Shown in pieces: positions 9,249-16,203 of a stretch of 64,000 nt of DNA. The translations under genes were made by a program, and so were the position numbers. The notes under the pieces were generated by a model. That model saw only the letters and a list, made by a program, of their open reading frames with translations, was not told the origin of the DNA and ran no database searches. Position 1 is the stretch's first letter. Each line of letters begins with the position of its first letter. Source of the stretch: Lewinella sp. LCG006 (GTDB lineage Bacteria; Bacteroidota; Bacteroidia; Chitinophagales; Saprospiraceae); contig NZ_CP160680.1 of the NCBI RefSeq assembly GCF_040784935.1, positions 186,001 to 250,000 on the forward strand, written 5' to 3'.

Positions 9249-9374
9249 GTCTCGGTGCCGCGCAGTGTCCGACTTAACCAACGTCACTACATGGTTTTAA
9301 CGTGACCAATTTAGGACTTTTTACTCGAAGAACCAAGGTCATGGCGGCATTGACGCGGCAGCATTGTTGGCTGC
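9249..9374 (-). repeat. attC-like site type A, closing cassette 5
   Basis: About 126 bases, close in sequence to the site at 6951-7083 (shared GCCGCGCAGTG, ATGGTTTTAACGTGACCAA and GGCGGCATTGACGCGGCAGC blocks). Its end box at 9366-9379 matches 11 of 14 bases of the start of its own cassette (complement of 10667-10654). It ends CCGAGACGTT on the minus strand, followed by the start of cassette 6. The size is within the range of classical attC sites. Confidence 0.7.
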
Positions 9375-9399
9375 AGTATTCTCCTCTTATCATTATTAC

Positions 9400-10296
9400 T
9401 CAAGACCTTTTTAGGACTTGAATCAATAAATAATCTTCACTTTCATAAATTATGTTAAATCCAAAATCTGTAGGAATAAAAATTTTAAATGGTCGGTCTA
9501 AGAGTATACTTTCCCTTTTTCCGTTACTCTCTATAATAATTTTTTTGACGCCTGCCGTTGTTTTTGATTCAAAAGCAATATCTCCATACGGCGATGAAAT
9601 GCTACCCGATCCTCTAACCTCTATATCCCAGTTCTCTGATACTGCAATTTCTATAGGAATACCCGGCAAAGTATACTTAACATAAAAAACAGCACCTTCA
9701 TAATTAACTTCTCTTGTTCTCTGTTCGATTTCATTGATTTTTTTCTCAATTGAGTTAAGCAAGGAATATCTTTTGCTTTTTCGATTTTCAAAAAGCTCTC
9801 CAACTCTTGCGCTCAATTCATTTGTTTCAGTAGTACCTGTCAATTTATCCCAAAAACCTAGTTTTTGATATGCTTGGTTTAAAGTTTTACTAGTTCTCTC
9901 ATAATCTCGGGCTATTCTCAAAAAATCTAGTGCTTCAATATGTAAACCATCAAATCCAGGAGGAGCAATGATTGTTCTAAAATAGTCATAGATTTGTTCA
10001 ACATTTGCTGTTTGTCTGTAATCATACCATTTGTTGTAATAAAAAAACCTTTCGTCAGTACTTCGCTTGCAAAAAACGTTCTCTCTACTTGATTGATACA
10101 GGATTCTTTTTTCGAAATATGTGATATTTTTTTCATACAAACCATAATGGCTGATTAAATTGTAGACTATATCAAAGTCGCTCATATACCCAGCCTCTCT
10201 TACATCTAGTTTTCCGCATATATCTATTTTCCCTACTTGGGCATGTAGAGGGAATTGGATTATCATTGTCACTAAAAGAATTTTCCAAGAACTCAT
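9400..10296 (-). CDS. Secreted protein of unknown function (cassette 5)
   Basis: 298 residues with an N-terminal signal sequence (MSSWKILLVTMIIQFPLHAQ). The central part (about 110-205) is helical with a likely short coiled coil (SLLNSIEKKINEIEQRTREVN), and the C-terminal ~90 residues read as alternating beta strands. Two or three cysteines occur near the N-terminus. I recognise no family or catalytic motif. It probably acts in the periplasm or outer envelope. Its stop is about 26 bases from the cassette-end box; upstream, a 370-base leader contains a MITE-like insertion. Confidence 0.75.
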   Translation of the reverse strand: MSSWKILLVTMIIQFPLHAQVGKIDICGKLDVREAGYMSDFDIVYNLISHYGLYEKNITYFEKRILYQSSRENVFCKRSTDERFFYYNKWYDYRQTANVEQIYDYFRTIIAPPGFDGLHIEALDFLRIARDYERTSKTLNQAYQKLGFWDKLTGTTETNELSARVGELFENRKSKRYSLLNSIEKKINEIEQRTREVNYEGAVFYVKYTLPGIPIEIAVSENWDIEVRGSGSISSPYGDIAFESKTTAGVKKIIIESNGKRESILLDRPFKIFIPTDFGFNIIYESEDYLLIQVLKRS

Positions 10297-10490
10297 AAGT
10301 AAAATTGTGAGGTTTTTTGAATAAGTTATATGGTAAAAAAGATCTACGAAAATTTTTAATAATTTCTAGGAGACTGAATAACATTGTCAAGTGATACAAG
10401 CTTAAAATAATTTCGCGCATTAGTCTCTATAAAAACTAAGAAAATGGTTCACACTTCCCATTACACATAGTTTATACCCTCTTATCTGAG
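10297..10490. other. Leader of cassette 5, non-coding
   Basis: AT-rich. I see no convincing gene; the minus-strand frame at 10172-10420 overlaps the real gene and has no family features. Confidence 0.4.
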
Positions 10491-10622
10491 TACAGGACAA
10501 AAGTTATTTTGATTAATATGAATGGCAATTTTACGCATAATCTGGCCTGAAAACCTACAGTGCAGGTCAAAATAAGGGTAGTTAAGGCTAATCATATTAC
10601 CTTCTCAAAGTTTTGTCCTGTA
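10491..10622. mobile_element. MITE-like inverted-repeat element inside cassette 5
   Basis: 132 bases bounded by terminal inverted repeats TACAGGACAAAAGTT and AAGTTTTGTCCTGTA (14 of 15 pair). There is no ORF inside. The immediate flanks (..gag and gaa..) give no clear target duplication. It lies in the leader between the cassette boundary (10667) and the ATG (10296). It resembles a non-autonomous IS derivative; the parent family was not identified. Confidence 0.6.
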
Positions 10623-10667
10623 GAATCCATCCATTCTTTCGTCAGTTTTTCACATATTGCCGCTAAC

Positions 10668-10899
10668 GTTTTTCAGGACATGCAAAGTTCGAAAATTTTC
10701 GACTGCGCTGAGAAAAAATTTTGAATTTCTGCATGTCCCGTGTTGTGCGAGGTTCGGAGCGCAGCGAAGAAGCTTGTGCAGCACGGGCTTGTCCGAAAAA
10801 CGTTGTTCAAGATGCGAAGCGCAGCGGAGTATCTTGGACAACTCTGGGCTGGGCGCAGGCCGAGGAACGAGGCTTGTCGCACAGCCTAAGTTCTGCGAA
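10668..10899 (-). repeat. Extended attC-like site, type B, closing cassette 4
   Basis: The box 10890-10899 (gttctgcgaa) is a perfect 10/10 match to the start of its own cassette (complement of 12460-12451). The cassette-specific stem GGCTGGGCG (10847-10855) / CGCACAGCC (10878-10886) pairs 8 of 9. The shared module follows: hairpin 10802-10842, a GTTGTGCGAGG...CTTGTGCAGCAC arm pair, and a long hairpin around AAAATTTT closed by CATGTCC. The minus strand ends GAAAAACGTT. Confidence 0.75.
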
Positions 10900-10903
10900 G
10901 GCC

Positions 10904-12436
10904 TTATTTTAATCGATCTTTCTCGTAAGCTTGATCAATAAGAGATGCTAGATACTCTAAATCATCTATTGATTTTAAGGTAATTTCATAATCACCATTA
11001 CCAAGGTGACCAATCGTTGAAACGTCTTTGGCTATCCCCCTTGGGTCTTCTAACTCACCAGCATTTAGATTCAACCATATCTTCAATGAAGACTGCTGTA
11101 ACTTCACATCTAATATATTTCCTGTTCCTATGAAAGAGATATAGTGCTTATTTACCTTAAGACTTACATCCTCTCTTGAAAGAATGTAATCCTTAATAGC
11201 TGTGTATATTTTAACTATCGCCTTATTTCTAATTTTATCAATATGATCTATTTCTTCTGTACGTACAAGCCCCCTAAAAAGCTCAATATAATCACTTACT
11301 CCTTCGATAGCATTTTCAAGGTGGCCTACTGGATATTCTATGCCAACACTGTGAACTAATGAATTTCTGACTCGTCGCAGTTCCCGTAACTGATTAAACT
11401 GAAAACTGCTAATTAGCCCGTCTTCCAAAAACTCCTTGATCATTTGTGGCATGAATCCCCTTTCTACATCGCCCTCATTCTGTTGATAATATACCTGTCT
11501 AATTACATCTTCTAATTCTTTCCATAAAATTATAAAGCGGCCAATTAAGTGGTTATTCTCCCCTGCAACAGCTTCTGCAACATTTTCAATGTCCTCTTCT
11601 GGAACGACTACTTCTTCAAGCTTATGAATTGCAGATTCTATAAACTCCTGAATGTCATCAATGAGTTGATTTACTTCTTCAAGGTCAATTTTACTAAAGC
11701 TTTTATTATGAGCAATTTTATTTCTTAAATCGTATAGTTTTTTCCATCTCTTATCAAGAAAGTCACCGTCACAATCAACGATAGTCTCAAAGTATTTTGT
11801 CCAATTACTGATTGGTAAGAGCGATCTAATTTCTTCAATATCAGTATTATCTAAGTTCTTGGCAGTTCTAAGTCTTTTAACAAGATCATCCCTATGAGAA
11901 GGATAATTCTCGCTAAACAAAAAATTTCTAAGCTGTATAAAATCTACGTTATTAAGAATGTTGACGTCTTTATTGTTCGAGTTTATAGACTTCTCTACAT
12001 CTACTGGAATTCTATCTGAGTCCCACCCCATCCCAAGATTTACAAGCATGAACTTTGTTAAAAGTTTTCTCATCAGATTTTCTATGGAATTGATTCTACC
12101 ATATGCTTGCTCAGAATAGTATCTTGATATATCATCCCATATCGTATACTGTATTCTATTCACCATAGAAAGAACTTTCCTAAGCCTCTTTAGTGCTGCC
12201 GTAAAGAGCGGCATTTCTGATTCTGACTCAATCCAAAGTCTTAGATGAAAATACACTGGTTTTTTTCCCGTAGACACATTTCCCTTTGCAACTCCATAAT
12301 TAAATTGGAAACCATTAAAGACAATTTGATCTCTATTGATTACAAAATCAGAATCTGACTGAATGAGATTCTTGAGGGCTTTTACTGTTTTACAGTTAAT
12401 ATCCTCTACAATGATCAAATATTCGACTTTATACAT
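10904..12436 (-). CDS. Protein with two HEPN-like RNxxxH motifs, possible RNase (cassette 4)
   Basis: 510 residues, no signal peptide. Two helical regions each contain the HEPN ribonuclease signature R-N-x3-H in the expected context: R238-N-K-I-A-H243 (DLRNKIAHNKSF) and R357-N-S-L-V-H362 (RRVRNSLVHSVG). The first is followed by a long helix (DLEEVNQLIDDIQEFIESAI), as in HEPN domains of the Swt1/RiboL-PSP kind. The N-terminal ~100 residues and the C-terminal ~90 residues are unassigned mixed alpha/beta. HEPN proteins are often toxins or antiphage effectors that cleave RNA, usually as dimers; two domains in one chain could form that site internally. The ATG is only 24 bases after the cassette boundary, a typically short cassette leader. 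Confidence 0.8.
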   Translation of the reverse strand: MYKVEYLIIVEDINCKTVKALKNLIQSDSDFVINRDQIVFNGFQFNYGVAKGNVSTGKKPVYFHLRLWIESESEMPLFTAALKRLRKVLSMVNRIQYTIWDDISRYYSEQAYGRINSIENLMRKLLTKFMLVNLGMGWDSDRIPVDVEKSINSNNKDVNILNNVDFIQLRNFLFSENYPSHRDDLVKRLRTAKNLDNTDIEEIRSLLPISNWTKYFETIVDCDGDFLDKRWKKLYDLRNKIAHNKSFSKIDLEEVNQLIDDIQEFIESAIHKLEEVVVPEEDIENVAEAVAGENNHLIGRFIILWKELEDVIRQVYYQQNEGDVERGFMPQMIKEFLEDGLISSFQFNQLRELRRVRNSLVHSVGIEYPVGHLENAIEGVSDYIELFRGLVRTEEIDHIDKIRNKAIVKIYTAIKDYILSREDVSLKVNKHYISFIGTGNILDVKLQQSSLKIWLNLNAGELEDPRGIAKDVSTIGHLGNGDYEITLKSIDDLEYLASLIDQAYEKDRLK

Positions 12437-12460
12437 ATCTCAATTTTAATTTCGCAGAAC

Positions 12461-12691
12461 GTTTTTCGGGACATGCGAAGTTCGAAAATTTTCGGCGCAG
12501 CCGAGAAAATTTTTGAATTTCCGCATGTCCCATGTTGTGCGAGGTTCGGAGCGCAGCGGAGAAGCTTGTGCAGCACGGGCTTGCCCGAAAAACGTTGTCC
12601 AAGATGCGAAGCGAAGCGGAGTATCTTGGACAACTCAGGCTACTGCGCAGCCCGACGAAGGAGGGTTGTCGCAGTAGCAAAGTTCTGTACA
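12461..12691 (-). repeat. Extended attC-like site, type B, closing cassette 3
   Basis: The box 12682-12691 (gttctgtaca) is a perfect 10/10 match to the start of its own cassette (complement of 14276-14267). The cassette-specific stem GCTACTGCG (12639-12647) / CGCAGTAGC (12670-12678) is perfect. The shared module hairpin GTTGTCCAAGAT...ATCTTGGACAAC lies at 12594-12634 with a perfect 12-base stem, followed by the arms AACGTTTTTCGGG / CCCGAAAAACGTT and the AAAATTTT hairpin. Confidence 0.75.
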
Positions 12692-12695
12692 GTTT

Positions 12696-14171
12696 TCATA
12701 TAGATTCACCGTCATTAAACGGAACTCCTTGACCACCGTTGTGTTCCCATCCACAACTATGCGCAAACTCATGTAAGACTACTTCAGCAATTCCAAATCT
12801 TGCATCTAAGAGAATCTCATTTATTCTATTTATGCAAATGTGTATATGTTTTGAATTAATACTTAAAATTACAAGTTCGCTGTTATGACCTAAGTCTGGA
12901 CAGTCTGAGCATTTTACGAGTACATTAGGGTCCGTTAGTCTATCTCTAATACAATTCCTTAATTTCAGATCAGTTATGGTGTCGTCAAGGATATCTAATG
13001 CTCTCCAAATTCCTTTAGTGATTGCCCCCTTATACCCTTTGCAGTCACCTAACACTCTAACTCCGGGAGTTATAGAATCCGAAATATTATTAGAGCTCCA
13101 CCCTATATTTCTTCGCCAGTAAAACTCCTGCACCCTACCATTTCCATTTTTCAACTTTCCTACTATATGCTGTGATTGATCTGTATGAACATAGCCAACG
13201 GGATCCGTTGTAAATTTCTCTCCTTCCAATCGATTGGATAAGTTATTGTGTTTCCAACCTCTATTCCTTTTCCACCATAATTCATGTACATCCCCCTCCT
13301 GATCTCTTGCAATCACATGCTGAGTTCCATCTGGATGAGAGTAGCCATATGGTCGGCCAATTATTTGTAGACCATTTACATCATCGGATAGATTGTTTTT
13401 GCGCCAACCTTGATTCCGTTTCCAATAAAACTCTTGGATTTTCCCATTACTTAGTCGCCCAATTATATGCTGAGACTCATCCGTGTGGACGTACCCTATT
13501 GGATCCGAAACAAACCTTACTCCTCCTAATCGATTAGATAGGTTGTTGTGTTTCCACCCCAAATTCCTTTTCCACCATAATTCATGGATATTACCCTGTC
13601 TATCTCTTGCAATCACATGTTGAGTTCCATCTGGGTGAGAGTAGCCATGTGGTCGGCCGATTATTTGCAGACCACCTATATCATCGGATAGATTGTTTTT
13701 GCGCCAACCTTGATTCCGTTTCCAATAAAACTCTTGGATTTTCCCATTATTTAATCGTCCAATAATATGTTGAGACTCGTCCGTATGAACATACCCTATT
13801 GGGTCTGAGGCAAACTTTATCCCTCCTAATCTTTCGGATAAGTTGTTTTTGCGCCAACCTCCTCCTATTCTCCACCAAAGCTCATAAATACTCCCATCTT
13901 GACCTCTTCCAATAACGTGTTGTGTTCTATCAGGATGTGAATATCCAAATGCAGGACCTAATAATTTGATCCCACCCACTTTTTCACTCAAATTGCTAAA
14001 GTTCCATACGCCATTTCGCTCCCACCAATACTCATAAATATCCCCATTTGCTTGAACACAAATTATGTGTTGTGTGCCAATCAGCTCTTCATCACTAGCA
14101 TATGTTGAAAATACACTTACTGGTTGAAGATGAGAATACCCGAACGGGGTGTAATGTGAACCAAACCGCAT
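12696..14171 (-). CDS. Beta-propeller-like repeat protein with C-terminal metzincin motif (cassette 3)
   Basis: 491 residues, no clear signal peptide. Residues ~1-370 are about seven tandem units of ~50 residues built on 'GYxHxDxxQHxIxxxxxGxIxExxWKRNxGWxxNNLS'; some adjacent copies are nearly identical in DNA. The pattern (W-rich strand, GW, terminal D/N-L-S) resembles PLL-like/DUF346 lectin propellers. The C-terminal ~120 residues hold a zinc-protease motif, H467-E-F-A-H471-S-C-G-W-E-H477 (HExxHxxGxxH), only about 14 residues before the stop, so any Met-turn would be missing or lie upstream. It may be a carbohydrate-binding peptidase; export is unclear. The stop abuts its attC-like box. Confidence 0.8.
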   Translation of the reverse strand: MRFGSHYTPFGYSHLQPVSVFSTYASDEELIGTQHIICVQANGDIYEYWWERNGVWNFSNLSEKVGGIKLLGPAFGYSHPDRTQHVIGRGQDGSIYELWWRIGGGWRKNNLSERLGGIKFASDPIGYVHTDESQHIIGRLNNGKIQEFYWKRNQGWRKNNLSDDIGGLQIIGRPHGYSHPDGTQHVIARDRQGNIHELWWKRNLGWKHNNLSNRLGGVRFVSDPIGYVHTDESQHIIGRLSNGKIQEFYWKRNQGWRKNNLSDDVNGLQIIGRPYGYSHPDGTQHVIARDQEGDVHELWWKRNRGWKHNNLSNRLEGEKFTTDPVGYVHTDQSQHIVGKLKNGNGRVQEFYWRRNIGWSSNNISDSITPGVRVLGDCKGYKGAITKGIWRALDILDDTITDLKLRNCIRDRLTDPNVLVKCSDCPDLGHNSELVILSINSKHIHICINRINEILLDARFGIAEVVLHEFAHSCGWEHNGGQGVPFNDGESI

Positions 14172-14276
14172 AACTAATTATTATTTTAAACATTAAATAT
14201 ATCACAACTATCAACATCATAAAAAACTACACCATGAATTATCACCTGGAAGTTATAATTCATAATTGTACAGAAC

Positions 14277-14575
14277 GTTTTTCGGGACATGCGAAGTTCG
14301 AAAATTTTCGGCGCAGCCGAGAAAAATTTTCGAATTTCCGCATGTCCCGTGTTGTGCGAGGTTCGCAGCGGAGCGGAGAAGCTTGTGCAGCACGGGCTTG
14401 CCTGAAAAACGTTGTCCAAGATGCGCAGCGAAGCGGAGTATCTTGGACAACGCTTAGTGCAGCCGCAGCCCCACAATGGATCGCTTTCCAACTGCAATTC
14501 CCCTCAATAAACAGCTCTTTTCCCCCGAAGCAAATCCCTCTTGTGGGGTTGTCGGTCTGCACCTTGTTGGGCGTT
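14277..14575 (-). repeat. Extended attC-like site, type B, closing mini-cassette 2
   Basis: The box 14566-14575 (gttgggcgtt) matches the start of its cassette (complement of 14795-14785, GTTGGGGCGTT) except for one extra G. Inner arms GTGCAGCCGCAGCCCC (14457-14472) and GGGGTTGTCGGTCTGCAC (14545-14562) pair well. The shared module sits at 14277-14451, with a perfect 12-base stem at 14411-14422/14440-14451. Confidence 0.65.
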
Positions 14576-14581
14576 TGTTTT

Positions 14582-14749
14582 TCATTGCTCACACGGCGGA
14601 CATATCCCACCAACATCAGCATATCCACTTGCGCGGTGGGAATTCTTCTTTTCAGCTCCCACTAATGCGGACATTTCACATCCCATCAAGGTAGAACTTT
14701 TGCGGCACTTCTTCTCACCGTTTTCTGGGGGATGCTTTCCTTCAAGCAT
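14582..14749 (-). CDS. Possible 55-residue cysteine-containing protein (mini-cassette 2)
   Basis: The frame from ATG 14749 encodes 55 residues with several cysteines, ending GGICPPCEQ, and stops seven bases before the cassette-end box. The same frame is open further upstream but that would begin inside the neighbouring attC-like site. There is no recognised family and no clear ribosome binding site. The DNA also shows hairpins (around ATGCTT...AAGCAT and TCCCACC...GGTGGGA), so the unit could instead encode an RNA. Confidence 0.35.
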   Translation of the reverse strand: MLEGKHPPENGEKKCRKSSTLMGCEMSALVGAEKKNSHRASGYADVGGICPPCEQ

Positions 14750-14795
14750 TTTACTAGCCCCTGGGTGATCATCACAAAAGCTATAACGCCCCAAC

Positions 14796-14852
14796 TCTGG
14801 CTTGTGTGCAGGCAGAGGAACGAGGATTGTCACACAAGCTTTGTTAGCGGAA
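14796..14852 (-). repeat. Short attC-like site closing cassette 1
   Basis: 57 bases. The box 14843-14852 (gttagcggaa) is a perfect 10/10 match to the start of its own cassette (complement of 15823-15814). A 9-base perfect stem GCTTGTGTG (14800-14808) / CACACAAGC (14831-14839) encloses the loop. It lacks the extra hairpin module of the type B sites and is the most classical attC in size and shape. Confidence 0.75.
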
Positions 14853-14874
14853 GTCCTATTTTAATCATAACTAA

Positions 14875-15774
14875 TTATTTAAGGAGTTTTATCCAATCGT
14901 TTCTTATTCGATATCTCCTTACATAGTAAGAATCAACAGCAATATCCCTATGTCTAGCTGGACGTAATTTAATCTGATTAGAAAATATATTCAAAATATC
15001 ATCTTTTGTAGCGTTTGTTCTATTGCTGATTAGCTCAGTTGATACTATTTCACCATGACAGTTTAGACCAAATTTTAATGAAAAAACACCCTTTTTATCT
15101 TTGAGGTGGATCAATTTTAACTTTCTATAAAATTCACTTTCATTCACAATACTAGCTAACTCATCGCATATGTTAAATACCATTTCTGATTCACAGAAAT
15201 CAGCTCTATAAATGGCCGCATTATTAACTAATTCATTGATGTAATTACCATATTTTCTATACTGCATATTCACTTGCTCGCCAGGACTAATTATGATAGG
15301 ACTATTCTTACAATAGTCTTGTAAAATGTAAGTAAAATAGTTACAATCATTACCAAATTGTGTTTCTGGTAAGTCCTCTATTGAATCACAGCTACTATAG
15401 GTTACATATTTTACACATTCACTATTATTATCTGATGGCATGCCAATTAGAACTCGACTTTTAAATGGTGGAATGTAATACCGATGTTCTATCCCTCCAA
15501 TTTCATAAATGATGACCAAACCCTCTTTATACTCCATAGGTATTTCAAGTATTCCATCTTGGATCTCCCCTATATATCTGTATTCCCTGGTTTGACTATT
15601 GATTATAGCAACTTTTTCGATAGAAACCACAAACTCTTCCAAACGATCGAGAGCTAGTTGATTATCATACTGTATTATTCTGATCTCTCTATCACTTGCG
15701 AATAATTGTTGAGGAATCACGCTAACAGTACAAACTATTAATAGAACCAGTCTTTTTTTAGCATTTACTTTCAT
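14875..15774 (-). CDS. Secreted protein of unknown function with TonB-C-like end (cassette 1)
   Basis: 299 residues from ATG 15774, which begins a signal peptide (MKVNAKKRLVLLIVCTVSVI then PQQLFAS). A longer frame to 15900 was rejected because it would cross the cassette boundary at 15823. The N-terminal half is beta-rich; six or more cysteines occur in the middle. The last ~80 residues (GVFSLKFGLNCHGEIVSTEL, then RYRIRNDW) resemble the TonB C-terminal/energy-transducer fold seen in many small Bacteroidota periplasmic proteins, which is a weak assignment. The leader inside the cassette is 49 bases. Function unknown. Confidence 0.75.
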   Translation of the reverse strand: MKVNAKKRLVLLIVCTVSVIPQQLFASDREIRIIQYDNQLALDRLEEFVVSIEKVAIINSQTREYRYIGEIQDGILEIPMEYKEGLVIIYEIGGIEHRYYIPPFKSRVLIGMPSDNNSECVKYVTYSSCDSIEDLPETQFGNDCNYFTYILQDYCKNSPIIISPGEQVNMQYRKYGNYINELVNNAAIYRADFCESEMVFNICDELASIVNESEFYRKLKLIHLKDKKGVFSLKFGLNCHGEIVSTELISNRTNATKDDILNIFSNQIKLRPARHRDIAVDSYYVRRYRIRNDWIKLLK

Positions 15775-15823
15775 CCTACAATCAAGTATAATTTTATGTT
15801 CATTCTTTCTAATTTCCGCTAAC

Positions 15824-16203
15824 TTACTTATATGCGAAAGTCCCCCCCTTTTTGCCGTACTTTTACAAACCCATCCTTTGGGGTACCAACCTCCACTCAC
15901 TGCCTTAACAGTAATCGGCGCTGGCTTTCCTCTTTTTTAAAAACGCCATTTTGCTGTGTAGTCCTGCCGAGGCAGTATGTCCAGTAGTATGCAGGGACTG
16001 CTTGCAGTCTGGAAAAGGGGTGCCGGTATTGTGAATAATTTAAGCAGTATTCAGCTCCGGAAAACAGCAAAAAAGAATAGATAAGGAGAGATGAGCCAGC
16101 GTGTTGGTCAACTTTACTTTACAAGTATAATGTATTTTGCAAGAAAGTACAAGCCCTCTTATTGGCCGTGGCTAAATAGGCATAAATCAATTATCTTCAC
16201 CTC
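15824..16203. other. Intergenic region at the right border of the cassette array
   Basis: No ORF of note. The cassette array ends here: the bases before GTTAGCGGAA on the minus strand (TATAAGTAA) do not resemble any attC-like site in the block, so this could be an attI-like site or a deletion scar. A TATAAT hexamer at about 16125-16130 could serve the plus-strand gene at 16204. Confidence 0.4.

Larger units (their letters stand above)
5345..15823 (-). mobile_element. Integron-like gene-cassette array without integrase (CALIN-like)
   Basis: Eight units lie head to tail on the minus strand: 15823-14796, 14795-14277, 14276-12461, 12460-10668, 10667-9249, 9248-8361, 8360-6951 and 6950-~5345. Each holds one ORF followed by a structured spacer. 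Each unit starts GTT, and its first ~10 bases recur as the reverse complement just after its gene: perfect 10/10 in units 1, 3, 4 and 6; one gap in units 2 and 7 (unit 7 also one mismatch); 11/14 in unit 5; degenerate in unit 8. This pairing is what a circularised cassette would have across its R' and R'' boxes. Cassette-specific inner stems flank the site loops. No tyrosine recombinase gene lies in the window. Established: integron cassettes and CALINs have this organisation. Inference: that these sites are functional attC. Confidence 0.75.

Noticed and set aside
8361-14575. CRISPR array
   Set aside because: The recurrent module is long, self-complementary and separated by whole genes rather than by uniform short spacers, and no cas gene is present.
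14456-14795. Group II intron or retron remnant
   Set aside because: Hairpins are present but I could not find a domain V, a reverse transcriptase or intron end motifs; the unit is better explained as a small cassette.
8333-14833. Several 60-140-residue frames on both strands inside the repeated spacers (for example near 10657-10941, 12415-12703, 14186-14665)
   Set aside because: They are encoded by the arms of the repeated hairpins, occur in both orientations and have near-identical products in each copy; they are by-products of the attC-like sites, not genes.
15775-15900. 42-residue N-terminal extension of the cassette 1 protein
   Set aside because: It would cross the cassette boundary at 15823 and would bury the signal peptide that starts at 15774.
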